Origin: Thamnidium elegans
Taxonomy: Eukaryota; Mucoromycota; Mucoromycetes; Mucorales; Mucoraceae
Assembly: GCA_025201345.1 (NCBI GenBank)
Contig: JAIXMG010000009.1
Span: forward strand, 620,001 to 684,000
DNA: 64,000 nucleotides
Direction: 5' to 3'
This document shows, in pieces, positions 23,931 through 35,626 of the stretch (position 1 is its first letter; each line of letters starts with the position of its first letter). Below the pieces are notes generated by a model. That model did not search any database. It was not told the DNA's origin and saw nothing but the letters and a program-made list of their open reading frames with translations. The position numbers and the translations under genes are program-made.

Positions 23931-24014
23931 CTTAGGGATCACAGGGTACCTGATTCTGAGCTACCCTATGTACATCCCTGTGGTCCCTAAGAATTAACTC
24001 GGTGGTCCCTAAGG
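23931..24014. mobile_element. Collapsed element: facing CTTAGGGAyCAC termini
   Basis: CTTAGGGATCACAGGG at 23931 faces ATCCCTGTGGTCCCTAAG ending at 23991, forming an imperfect palindrome around a 25-bp centre; a third GTGGTCCCTAAGG follows at 24003-24014. The same terminus (TTTTTCTTAGGGACCAC in inverse orientation) closes the element at 48521-49365. This looks like a miniature or internally deleted copy of the same DNA transposon group. Confidence 0.6.
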
Positions 24015-24114
24015 AATCCGAAAAATTAATCAAGATAAGCTTAGTAAGTACCTATACGTATTATTGACGCGTATGAAGCATTTGCATTAACGCATCTATA
24101 CATCATTAAAAATA

Positions 24115-24693
24115 GCATTTCTTGCAATTGACGGTATTAAACAAAATAAAAGTGCAGACGATATCATTAAGTATATCAAAGAGAAAGAAGAAGAAGTCGA
24201 TAACTCAGTTATCGAATTATTCAAGTAAGTGATTAACATTTTTTTTATATATTACGAAAATTCATGTTTCAATAACTTATTTTATTATATTCAGCAATGT
24301 CCAAAAAATATATAAAGAATGCTTTACTTTAAATAGCAATATTTTATCCTTTGATGATCTTTGTGATTATGACGCAATCAAGAAAAATAACTACGTTGCG
24401 CTTATCGTGAAATTCAGCTGTAGAATGTTAGGTTTTGTTGATCAGCTTAACATAGAAAAAATTAAAAGATGGGACATACTCCCTATGTCCAGTCATTCCA
24501 TTGGTAATATATCAGCTATACATATAATAGCACAATCATTATTTATAATTATTTTTATACTATAGTAAATTCCCCATTAAGTGGTGCTGCTTCTATTTAT
24601 CGTCTATTCAAAAAGGCCCATAGCTTAGGTTACCCTGTTCCGGACTCATTGTATCTAGATGAATCAAAAATAACATTACATAATATTAGCTGA
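24115..24693 (+). CDS. Partial hypothetical gene, three in-frame exons, 5' end missing
   Basis: Three exons with proper signals (24115-24224, 24295-24503, 24566-24693) read without stops to a TGA. Exon A contains GIKQNKSADDIIKYIKEKEE, exon B contains LSFDDLCDYDAIKKNNYVAL, and exon C contains SGAASIYRLFKKAHSLGYPV. Phases match at both junctions (AA|C and G|TA). No start Met could be placed before a cluster of stops 3' of the transposon fragment at 23931-24014, so the 5' end was probably removed by that insertion. The helical, Lys-rich character and the position suggest a gene carried by, or broken by, mobile DNA. No family is recognised. Confidence 0.45.
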
Positions 24694-25210
24694 AAAATTA
24701 TTTTTACTAGAAACACATATAGGTAACGGACATAACTATACATATGAATATATATACATATATATATTGTACTAAAATAACTCAATTTTATCTAAAAAGC
24801 TTACGGAATGGCCTTGAATGGTGTAGAAAAGTCGAGCTGAAAAATAGAGAGGATGGTAACATACAGCAAACATACGATCTATTAAAAAGTTCAAAGGCTG
24901 CAAATCTACAAGAATATTTCATGTATTTAATATATGTAACATCTACGCATAAAAAATAAATATTATTGGTATTAAACATTGAACAGTATGATATTTCAAT
25001 TCTCAATACGATATCACTATGCCGCTACCTACAGCCCAATTAGAATATCTTTCTACATTTTAAAAAAAGTCACGTTTTTTTTTTGGAGTGTTTAGGACTG
25101 CCTTATTTGTAACAGTCACATAATAGAGAAATTTTTTATTTTTTTACTGTAATCATTTTGTTGGGTGCGAGAGTAAGAAAACCCTCTTTTTTCATCTATA
25201 GACATTTATA
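24694..25210. other. Spacer and presumed promoter of the eL19 gene
   Basis: A 71-codon plus-strand frame at 24744-24959 may extend the preceding relic but has no splice support. Immediately before the eL19 start are T-rich tracts and a pyrimidine-rich stretch (CCCTCTTTTTTCATC near 25180), fitting a highly transcribed ribosomal-protein promoter. No discrete factor site can be claimed. Confidence 0.4.
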
Positions 25211-25841
25211 ATGTAAGAACAGACTTTTAAAAAAAAGATTAAAACGGTCGACATGAAACTAAATAAGCAAGGAACAAATTTTTAGGGTTAGTCTTCTTGT
25301 CCAAAAGCGTCTTGCTGCCTCCGTTCTCAAGTGTGGTGAACGTAAGATCTGGCTCGATCCCAATGAGGTTAACGAGATTGCCAATGCCAACTCTCGTGCC
25401 AACATTCGTAAGCTCGTCAAGGACGGTCTTATTATCCGTAAGCCCGAGGTTGCTCAATCTCGTTACCGTGTCCTCGTCCGTGCTGCTGCCAAGCGTAACG
25501 GTCGTCATATGGGTCATGGTAAGAGAAAGGGTACTGCCGATGCTCGTATGTCCAGCCAAGTTATCTGGATGCGTCGTATGCGTGTTCTCCGTCGTCTTTT
25601 AGCCAAGTACAGAGAAGCTGGTAAGATCGATAAGCATCTTTATCACTCTCTTTACCTCAAGTCCAAGGGTAACGGTTTCAAGAACAAGCGTGTTCTCATT
25701 GAACACATTCATCGTGCTAAGGCCGAGAAGGTTCGTGCCAAGACTCTCGCTGAACAAGCTGATGTTCTCCGTGCCAAGAACAAGGCCGTCCGTGAGCGTC
25801 GTGCCAACAAGAAGATTGAGAAGTTCGAAGCTCGTCAATAA
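25211..25841 (+). CDS. rpl19: 60S ribosomal protein eL19 (L19)
   Basis: The body (25286-25841) encodes [20 protein letters not shown] through [20 protein letters not shown] to a basic helical C-terminus ending KFEARQ, unmistakably eL19. It has no ATG of its own in the right place. The only fitting start is AT at 25211-25212 followed by GTAAGA, with an intron 25213-25285 ending TTTTTAG and the next base G completing AT|G. This gives [10 protein letters not shown] and 185 residues, the family length. As I recall, yeast RPL19 genes have the same two-base first exon. Codon use is strongly biased to C/T-ending and AAG codons, unlike neighbouring genes, as expected for high expression. The antisense frames over this gene are shadows. 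Confidence 0.96.
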
Positions 25842-26198
25842 GTTATTTCGCTCCCTTTTCTTCATTAATAAACATTTACTGTTTGTATAACCAATAACTA
25901 AAAAGCAGTTTTATACACGCTAACTTTTAAAAAATGTGTTCAATTTATACTACATATAAAAAAGGGTTAAAAGAAGCTTTCATGGTACCAGTAAGCAATT
26001 AAAGTTCAGGGGCTTTAAAAAAGTAACACAAAATAAGGTCAATATAAAAAGTCCGGAAATAGCCCATTGTTTTCACAAGTTTTTTTTCCTTTTTTCTTTC
26101 CTTTTCTTTTTTTTTTTTTTTTTTTTTTTTTTTTGTATATATAAAAAACCTTTTTTTCTTTAATTTTTTTAAAAAAAAAGAACGAAAAAAAGGATTGA
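25842..26198. other. Intergenic with long poly(T)
   Basis: eL19 3' flank and Rho GEF 5' flank. It contains a pyrimidine tract and a T-run of about 26 bases near 26108-26134. No gene seen. Confidence 0.6.
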
Positions 26199-29100
26199 AT
26201 GGCTAGGAGAAAAGAAAGTATATTACAACAACCATGGGATTTTTTAAGTTCAAATAAAAAAAGAAAAAGTAGTACTCGAAATACAAAAAGTAATGTATTA
26301 TTATTATTATTTTGTGTGTGTGTGTATGTGTTGTGTTGTGTGATTATTATGTAATAACTGAGTGATAAATAGATTCACCTACACCACCCATTATTATTAC
26401 ACAAGATATTATGGCTCATCGGTCCCAAAGTTTCGCTTACGGTACAAAAAATGAAGCATCAAATCATTCAAAACCCATTGTTTATTCTGCTTTATTGTCT
26501 CGTATTGCAATTGAATTAAGGCAACGTATTACATTATCTGATCATATAAAAGATGATATTGAATACAAGAATACCTTTGATGGTAAAGAAGTCGTTGTAC
26601 GTATATAGCCCTTTATTTTATTTTTATATACTTAAAAGATTATATAGGATAAAATTTGTTTAATTATACAAAAATCAGATCGAAAGTTAGCTTTACGAAT
26701 AGGCAGATTATTAAGCACACAACGATTTTTTCATGATGTCAGTTACGAAACACAACTTGTGGATTCTTCCATTTATTTATACGAATTTACCAATCGAACT
26801 TTATATACCCTTACTTCTCCAAAACCTTTACAAGGAAGTAGTAGTGATTGTTGGAGTGAAAGTGAATCGGGTGGTGATGTGAATGCTATCGAACTGTTGT
26901 ACAATAATCATATGCCAAATGGAATTATTACCGATTTAACGCATTGTTATGTACCTACTTGTTGGGATATCAAACCATGCTACAGTCCCATTTGTCCTAA
27001 AAGACTATTACAGGTATAAAGTCTATTTATATTTCTTTATATAAGTGAGTATTTATATTTTATATTAGATTCAAAGAGAAGACAGTTCAGGTTCATTATC
27101 CGATCTATTGACAAAATCATCCACGCTTTTCCAAAAACCACCATCTTTTAATACAACATCTTTACATCATGATTATTGGGCAGATAATGTAGACAAAACC
27201 ATATATGATTCATTAACAAAAATGGAACGTAAAAGACAGGAAAATTTATATGAACTGATTTATACCGAGAAAGACTATGTGCAAAGCTTGGAATACCTGC
27301 AAACTGTAAATAAATATATATGAAAGAGACAGAAAAGAAAGACTAAAAATACATCTTTCTTTAAATTTAGATGTGGATTAAACCATTAACCGAAAGACCA
27401 ATTATTCCAAGCTCAAGAAGAGAAGGGTTTATACGCAAAGTGTTTGGAAACATTGAAAAGATACATTTGATTAATATTCGATTATTACGAGCTTTACAAA
27501 CACGTCAAAGTCAACATACGATTATTTATCAAATTGGAGATGTTCTATTAAATTTTGTTACTGATTTTGAACCTTATATTAAGTATGGGTCTAAACAGTA
27601 TGAAGCTAAATTTGCATTAGAGAATGAACGTTATATTAATTCGAATTTCGACGCATTTGTAAATGCAACAGAGAGACATCCTAGTTCATTAAAACTTGAA
27701 GTGAATGGATTCTTAACGAAACCAACTACACGTTTAGGAAGATATACTCTTTTATTCAATGAAATTTTAAAACATACACCACCTGATCACCCTGATTTAG
27801 AAGACTTACCGAAAGCAGTGACTATCATTAAAAGGTTTTTATCCCGTGTCAATATTGAAACTGGTCAAGCCAAGAATAGATTTGACTTGGAGCGTATTCA
27901 TTACAACTTGTCATTTAAATATAAATTTGATGAAATGGTAAGGTAACAAAAACATATTACTATCAAATAATTACACTTTTTTTTTTTTTATCTAATAATT
28001 ATCATCTTAATAGAACCTCGATTTACTAAATAATAACAGATCAATTATAAAACAAGGAACTTTAAAGAAATCCTGTCAACCAGAGTCTGTAGAATATCAA
28101 CTCATTTTGTTTGATCATTATTTAGTTGTAGCAAAGTTAAAAATAGCTAATGGTACAGAACGTTATGTGATTCAAAAGAGAGTAAGTAACACAAACAAAC
28201 AAAAAAGGTTATAATGTATTAATATTTATTTTAATAATAGCCTATTCCAATTGAATTATTATCGGTTTATTTACCAGACACTTCTTTAAATGGTAGTAAA
28301 AGATCCAGTACATTATTGTTACCTTACCTTACACCTAATCATACAACAACAAACCCTAGTATGCAAGGTCGTTCATCCACTGACCTTGGCCCTTATTATA
28401 AAGACATGACTTCTGTATCCGTTAATAATACCAAATTAAACCAGTACCCTATCGCATTTCAACATCTTGGTCGTAACTCGACTACCCATTTTACATTATA
28501 CGCATCTTCCCCTGCCACAAGAAAGCCTTGGCTTGAAAAAATTCGTTTACAGCAAGAAGAAAAAAATAAAAAGAGTCCCATCTTTGAAATTATACCAGCT
28601 ATTCGTGAACATGAATTTATCGATACAAATAAAATTAACCACTTTATCACATTTAATGGTGGACAGCAATATCTGCTAGCATCGGACGATGGCGTTTATG
28701 TAGGTCATCACAATTACAAATACCCTGATACAACTCCTCACAAAGTACTCGCCCTGGAAAAAGTTACACAAATTTACGCCATCGAACCCACAGAAACTCT
28801 CTTAGTTTTAGCTGATAAAACTTTATGGGAATACCCGCTGGATGTTGTAAACGGAAAGCCGACAACTCAACCAGCTGGTAGACTTGTACAAACACATGTC
28901 CCCTTTTTCTTTGTCGGTATCTGTTTGAAACGAACCGTGTTATGTGTTCCTAGAATATCAACGTTAAAATCTGTCATTTCGACATTTGAAGCTGTACGAG
29001 GAACTGAGAATATGGTGGCAGTGTTACCAGCCAACACCAGCAATATGGTGAAAAGATCAACAGGATTCATTGACAGGTTGTTAACTATGCGTTCATTGAC

Positions 29101-29942
29101 TTTACCATCAGATGAATTACATTTGAAAAAAATTAAAGATTGTTATGTACCTTGTGAAGCGTACGCGGTTGAATTATCGGCCTCAATGATGTTGATCACA
29201 TCTTCAAGAGGTATGATTATGGTAGATATGAGAACTGATAAACCACAACGTAAGTCATACAATACAAACAAACAACAAAAATATTTAATACTTTTTCTTT
29301 ATTTAGAATTACTTAATCCTAGTGATCGAAACCTTGCGTTTATTTTGGAAAGAGAAAAAGAAGTATCTAGTTCTTTAAATTTGAGACAGCCTATTAAACG
29401 TATTGCTATCTTCCGAACACCTCGTAATCATTATTTTATTTGTTATGATGGTAAGTTTTTTATTATTATTAAAAATAGAGCTTCTTTTTTTAAAAAAAAA
29501 AAAACTATTTTATTGTTGTAGAATACGCTTTTTATATAGATAGTAAAGGAAATCGATTATTCAACAAATTTTTAATTGAATGGGAAGGAACACCTGAATC
29601 ATTTGCATTTTCTTATCCGTACGTTATGGCCTTTGATTCATCTTTTATAGAAGTTCGTAATGTGATTACTGTAAGTAGAAACAAAAAAAAACAAAAAAAA
29701 AGTTAAAAACTTTAATATTTATTTGGGATTTTATTTTGTAGGGTGCAATTGAACAAATCATTCGAGGTAAATCCATGAAGTGTATAAACACTGGGCATAA
29801 AACAGAACTACCGCTTGTATTTGGATGTATGCTGGATCCTGTAAAACCAAATTACCAACAGGTATTTAAAATCCAATTAGTTGATAACAACTTTATTGAT
29901 CAAGATACCTCTATTGAACCATCTACTTTACGTCGATCTTAA
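26199..29942 (+). CDS. Rho guanine-nucleotide exchange factor (DEP-DH-PH-CNH), Rom2/Rgf-like
   Basis: Ten exons (26199-26289, 26373-26600, 26679-27013, 27069-27305, 27371-27937, 28014-28181, 28241-29249, 29307-29450, 29522-29670, 29742-29942) give 1042 residues. A DEP-like segment (FDGKEVV ... STQRFFHDVSYETQLVDS, about residues 97-145) precedes the DH domain, which starts RQENLYELIYTEKDYVQSLE and runs to about residue 480 with PTTRLGRYTLLFNEILKHTP. The PH domain starts KQGTLKKSC and has a long insert. The C-terminal third is a CNH (citron homology) domain. This architecture is that of yeast Rom1/Rom2 and fission-yeast Rgf1-3, which activate Rho1 for glucan synthesis and cell-wall integrity. 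Those yeast proteins are usually longer; a short N-terminus is the main difference here. Confidence 0.92.
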
Positions 29943-30214
29943 AAAAATGAGATAAACCTTTTTTACTTACTACTTCTCTATTTATTTATTTTTAATTACT
30001 AATATCACCAAAGCTACTTACTAACAAATAATAATAATAATAATAAAAAAAAAGAAAAAAAGAAAGAGTTTTATACCTTGCTTAATCGATACAAGTGTAT
30101 GTAAAGTAATTATTTCTTTTTGTGTACTACAAATGTTGATGTTTACTAAACAAAATGCAAACCAAAAAAAAAAAAAGCGAGAGAAAATAAACAATAAATA
30201 TTTGTCTTTATTAT

Positions 30215-32625
30215 TTACAAAGCTAATTTAAAATCTTCCTTTAACCATTCAGCAGCTTTAAGAATACTTTGAGAAGCACGTTGTTCCGCATAACGAGTTT
30301 GCTCCATATCATTTTCATCAAGTCCATCCACAATAGCAGGAAATACTTGAGAAGAGTACCCTGTCCAAAGTCCAGGAGCATAAACAACATGTTTAAACCA
30401 TTCACGTCCCTTGATACCTTCTGGGTCAATAAACCCACGTTCAAAATGTGTTAAACGATTATTAAGCTTATTCAAACGTTTTACCAAATTATGAGGTGTC
30501 TTGTCCAAGGAGTCATATTCTGCAAGGCGCGATTCAAGACGCTGTCTGCGATGCTCAAATCTTCGTACGGTCTTTTCTAGCTTCTTAATTGCTTGACCTA
30601 ACTGAGGAAAGGTATGAGGAATTGCTAAAGTGTGCAAAGTACCAAGATACTTTGTAAGTTCAGCTGTGTAATCAGCAGGATAGATGGGCAAAGCAGCTGA
30701 ATCGCTAAGACGCAACGTGAGAAGTCCCCAAAATTTAACTAATGTCTGATGATAAAGGAATTGAGGATCACCGAATTTTACCATCCAATGGAAACTATCG
30801 TAATTACTGTGATAGACACCATAGTCACCAGTAAAGCGGAAATCGACACTGGCAATACCAACGTGGTCTAAAAAGGGAGCATAATCAGAGCCTGAACCTA
30901 AAATACCAACTGGAGGTTGTTCGTTTTCAGCGATCTTATGATCAGCAGACCAAGCATCAAACACAGATTTCCCGGTACGAGGGTCATGAATTTCGGCAGC
31001 GACCGAGTACAACAAACGATTTAAAGAAGGGGAAGCTTGTGCTGCAAAATGAGGACCAGAAACAGCCATATCGGCATTAAGATAGACAGTACCTTCTTTA
31101 TCTAACCATTCCTTGTTATCTTCGACCCATTCAGTAGAACCAACAAGACCGTATTCTTCTGCATCCCATGAAGCTAAAATAATTGTACGCCGAGGTCGCC
31201 ATCCTGTCTTTAAAATCTCACCGAATACACGAGCCAACTCTAAAAGTGAAGCGGATCCAGAAGATGGGTCAACTGCACCGTATACCCACGCGTCTCTGTG
31301 ATTACCTAAAATAATGGCCTTATTGGGTTCTTCGGTCCCTTCAATACGGGAGATAACGTTCCAGATAGGCGTAACCTTGTTTTCAATATGGTTCACCAAA
31401 ATCACTTCTCCCTCTGTAGGTCCACTGTAATAGCCAGCTTCTTCTAACCCGCCAATCCAATCGTCTTTACCTACAACACCTAAGCCTTGTGTTGCTTTTA
31501 AGAGAGGTAATGCGTCTTCCCAAGATAAAGGTAAAGAAGGAATCTTGGGTAAGCCGATGGAGTCTTCCATTTTGATTCGGGTAGCGTTTTCAGTGGCAGC
31601 GTAACCAGGCGTTAACGGATCGCCTGCCATAAGGGAGAAATATAGAACAGAGCCTCTTTGTGCAGAACTTTTGGAGCGCCAAGGTCCGTTAGGGTAAGAT
31701 TCGGCAGGGTTAGTAGAGTTATCCTTGTTTAATGGCCCATCGTCAATAGGATCAGAATAAATTAAGGCACCAACGCACCCAAATACTTCAGCAGCTCTGA
31801 CCTTGAGACCACGGAAAGCACCACCATACCGAACTAAAGCAATGGTACCATTCAAATCCACACCTTGATCCTTCAAAAATTGAAAATCTTCAAGACGACC
31901 ATAATTAGCATAGACAACACGACCTGTAACAGTACCGTTTTTAGAGTACCCGTGGAAAAGAGGTACAGCGTTTGGGTCTTTACTGGTTTCATCTTGGTCG
32001 ACAGGAGCTTCGGTTAATTTTGCTTCAAATCTTAAATGCTCTGGACCGGAAATAAGAGCTAAACGGTTAGAGATAGGGTAATTTAATAAGGGCCAGTAGG
32101 TTTCAATCTTGGCTTCTAAACCAAAACTTTCAAATTGGTCACGAGTCCATTCAGCTTGCTTTTTGTCGTTGGCAGTGCCTGCTAAATGAGTTACGGATGT
32201 CAGTGTCTTGGAATAATCATACAAGCTTTGATTAGACGGAAGCTCTAGCATAAGCTCTTCGGCGCTTGTCAAATTGGTGCTGGGAGTATGGTGAGGATCA
32301 CGTCCTGTACAAACAATCATGTTAACGTATGCATATAACACATAATTTTTTCTTCTTCTCTTTTACCTCTTTTCTTTTCATGATCATTAAACCAAAGTCC
32401 TATTGTGATTCCCAACACAATCAATGCAACTACTAAAGCTACAATAGTAACCACGATACGAAACGTAGTACGTCTGGGCGGCTCCATAATCCCTCTTTCA
32501 CGATTTAATAACGGGGTTGTTTCACTGTTCTCGCCGTACCATTTTTTACTGAACCAGTCACGCGCTTGGCCTAAATTTTTCTTTATACCTCCTTCATCCG
32601 GTGGTAAAGAAACAGCACCCGACAT
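30215..32625 (-). CDS. M28 zinc metallopeptidase, transferrin-receptor/PSMA/Vps70-like
   Basis: Two exons (32367-32625, 30215-32304) give 782 residues. A short cytosolic tail with TTPLL (dileucine-like) precedes one membrane span (about residues 55-79), so this is a type II membrane protein. A protease-associated domain is followed by the M28 core. All five zinc ligands equivalent to those of glutamate carboxypeptidase II are present: H422 and D432 (GNHRDAWVYGAVDPSSG), E470 with the general base E469 (WDAEEYG), D498 (LNADMAVSG) and H585 (YHSNYDSFH). It is therefore likely active, unlike transferrin receptors. A C-terminal helical dimerisation domain ends the protein. Fungal relatives act in vacuole-directed or endosomal sorting. 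Several N-x-T/S sites fit a lumenal domain. Confidence 0.93.
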
Positions 32626-32976
32626 AGTATTTTTGTGTTATATAAAAAAAGTAAAGATAACAATGAGAAGAAGGAAAAAAATAAAAAAAATTAGCTTATA
32701 AAAACGTAATACGGAGTTTTAAAGAAATCCGTGTTGCCTGATAAAATGGTTTTCTATTTTAGTGCGTTTTAAGCTTCTTGTACAAAAATGCATTGTTTCG
32801 TTTAACTATGGGAATGCTGAATACACGATTGAAAATCAGTTCTAGTGTGTTTATTAAAAAAAAAAATTTTTTTTTTTAAACTTATTCGAGTCTTTATGCT
32901 TATCTTATTTTATCGTCATAATAAGTATATATGACGAAACTTTTAATTAAAGTACGAACAGTTTTTTTTTGATAGT

Positions 32977-34620
32977 TTACATAGTTCTTTTTTTTTTTTT
33001 TGCTGTGAGAGAAATAATGACTAATGAGATTTTATTTCCTTGGTGATGTAACACAATGTTGATGCGTTTCTGTTTACAATTTATGAAAGGACATGCCACG
33101 AAAAATTCAGTTTTGAAGTAACTGGGGTAAGGGGTGAGCGTGGGGTACGTGATGCCAAACATAAGCATTGAAAATCCAGATAAACCGATGACTAAAGTAG
33201 ACAAAGAGTCTCTGCCGTGGTTATTTTTTGCCGCCAGCACCAAAACACATTCTTTGCTATAACAAATGAAAGAGCCATTAACTGACTTGATTTTCTTTTT
33301 GCCAGTTTTATTATACCAAGTCCTGGTGGGGTGGAAAAGTTTTCCGGAACAAAAATGACAGGTCCGGGAGGTATTATTTTCATTCATAGCGCATATCGAC
33401 GTGTATAAACTGTGTTTTTGAGGTTTCCAGATACCTCCTTGTTGGAATGACCCTTTATTCGCAACTCAATTCCATACCCTCTGTCCAGAAGAAACGTATT
33501 CACGTTCCTTTGAGCATAATTTGTCAATTGTATTGTGTTAGAGGAGTATAAATCTCGGTTCCTCTCGTAAAGGTGAGCGTGTAACTACGAAAAATTATTT
33601 TTATATTTGTGCTTATTTATTTATTTTATGAATAGGAAAGAGAAAACAGTCAATCTTTATCAAATAAAATTTTCAAATAAAGCCTACTATTTTGATTGTA
33701 TCCTTATAAAGGGGTATTATGAAAAGACAAGTTGTGCCATCTTGCGATGGACCACACATAATGGACCCAAGGCCAGTGGGATCGCATCTGTTACAAGTAC
33801 TTGAAATTAGAAATCCGCGTTTTTGTAATTTAGAATATGTAGGTTTGTTTTTTTTGAGTGTAATATTCAGCTCATTTTTGTCATTATTTCGATTTCGATT
33901 TCGATTTAATATATCCATTGGTATTTGGGTTTCTCGTTGAACTTTAAGCAATAAAGATCTTAAATACGCAATATCTATTTCTACATACTTGCGAGTGAAT
34001 GAATACATTGGAACGAGAGAGAAAAGCTTGTATTGTTTTATATATAATGCCATATCAGGTTTGAAACAATCTTGAACTCTTATATTTAAACGATTCTCGT
34101 TATTTTCGTCTAGGTAAATTTTGGAATTAAGATTTTGGTTGCGAGTTATTTGTATTAGATCCACAATGTATTCATATTGAGCAACGTCCAAACTTAAGGT
34201 ATTTTCAAAGTTAACGTTGTCACGAATAGATATGAAAGCCAAGAATGACAACCTGTTTCTTTTTTTTTTCTGTTCAATACTTTAAAAAGATCATTTCTGC
34301 TCAAGGCTTGCTTCATCCATGCGTACGATGCTTCTGTCTGGACCTCGTTGAAAGTTCGGATATTGTCATTACTGAATGTTTCAAAATAGAGCAACATTTG
34401 ATACATGTGTTGCAGAAGAATTCCCGGATTGGTAGTTATCAAAGTCATGGTGACAGGTTTGTTTGTAATTCTACTTGCATCGATAACAGTGTTGACTAAA
34501 GGTACATTATCAGGTGTGTTTTGTAAGGTTTCTGGCCATGTTACACCGATGGATGAATTGGCAGAATTATTAAAACATATTGCAGAGTGTATTAATATCA
34601 CTTGCATTCAAATTCTAGAG
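32977..34620 (-). pseudogene. Fanzor/IS605 OrfB-like transposon protein relic
   Basis: Three minus-strand frames, read in order, resemble one protein. The N-terminal piece (34194-34607) contains LVNTVIDASRITNKPVTMTL. The middle piece (33673-34251) contains MALYIKQYKLFSLVPMYSFT followed by RKYVEIDI. The C-terminal piece (32977-33387) contains TCHFCSGKLFHP, then SVNGSFICYSKECVLV, then HGRDSLSTLVIGLSGFSMLM. A CxxC...CxxxxC zinc ribbon followed by an R-D-x-L-x-x-x-x-I-G stretch fits the C-terminal zinc finger and third RuvC-like Asp of OrfB/TnpB/Fanzor proteins, and I recall many Mucorales proteins of this type. The first two pieces are separated by a frameshift at a T-run (34259-34270), and the central nuclease core appears deleted. 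It is inactive as it stands; assignment is moderate. Confidence 0.5.
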
Positions 34621-35001
34621 CCATAAAAATGAGAAGGTTAGTTATTTTCTCTCTTTCTCTTTTCTGTTAATGTATGATGATTACGAAGACTTCTTTTAAT
34701 CCGATTTTTATATAGTTTCGAAGTGTATTTGTATAATTTTCAGAAACACGGCGAACTAAATTTTGAGCAGAAATATTGGCAAGAGAAGCAAGTGCATTGT
34801 ACCACTTTTAACTGTTACGACATGCTTTGTTATACACATATTTATCAATCGTTATAACGCAGTACAAAGGGATCAAAGTAATATATAGCTAACATTATAT
34901 CTATATATAGTTATGTTAGTTGATAACAGGTATCACACTTGTCTAAATTATATTACTCTAATATTACTTGGATACATCTGATTTTCCTTTCTTCAAGTAT
35001 T

Positions 35002-35122
35002 ATGTCTGATAATAACAGCCAAAATACTTCAGCTTTTCAACTTCAAGATTTGGCAAGACAATTGGACACTATTCACCAACAATTGCAGCAACAATCGCGC
35101 TTCCAACGGAAGCTTCAAAGGT
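35002..35122 (+). other. Candidate first exon, Gln-rich helix, partner exons unknown
   Basis: MSDNNSQNTSAFQLQDLARQ and a following Gln-rich amphipathic stretch end at a strong donor (CAAAG|GTAAGT at 35120/35121). A possible acceptor lies at about 35247, but the downstream reading is not convincingly coding. It could be the first exon of a small or broken gene, possibly of retroelement origin. The next secure gene starts at 35627 with its own ATG. Confidence 0.3.
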
Positions 35123-35626
35123 AAGTCCCATGATTACAAGTTTTCATTGAATTATTATGCTGTCGTGGTCATTTTAGTTTTCTTTTTTTTTAAAAATAAA
35201 AAAATAAAAATATGATTCATATTCTCTAACATGCTTTTTAACAATAGTATCTTTCCATTTTATTTTTCTCTTCCTGTCTTTGATTTTATCGCGTTACGGT
35301 CTGAATCCCCCATCCAAAGCAACCTTTTTTATATGATTATTTCTACACATTTTTATCCAACAAAATTTTATTTATATCGTTTTTGATCCCCCCCACCCAA
35401 AGAGCGCCCCCAAAGAGCACCCAGCTCTCTTCCCCCCATTCCCAAAAAGAGAAGAATCAATCCCCGATGTTTACAAATAAACCTGCAAGAAAAACCTCTG
35501 GGTGTGTAGGTTCAACTTAAAAAAACGTGACTCGATAATGATTTTTTGGCGGGGCGGGGGATAATAAAACCAAACGACAACCCTCCTTGTATTCTCCTTC
35601 AAACCCCTTGTGAATTTTCTTTGGTC

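Noticed and set aside
25239..25890. Long overlapping ORFs antisense and in other frames across the eL19 gene
   Set aside because: They are by-products of the biased codon use of eL19, whose protein sequence is unmistakable.
35247..35400. Second exon for the Gln-rich leader at 35002
   Set aside because: The reading after the possible acceptor is low complexity and ends without any recognisable or balanced coding composition.
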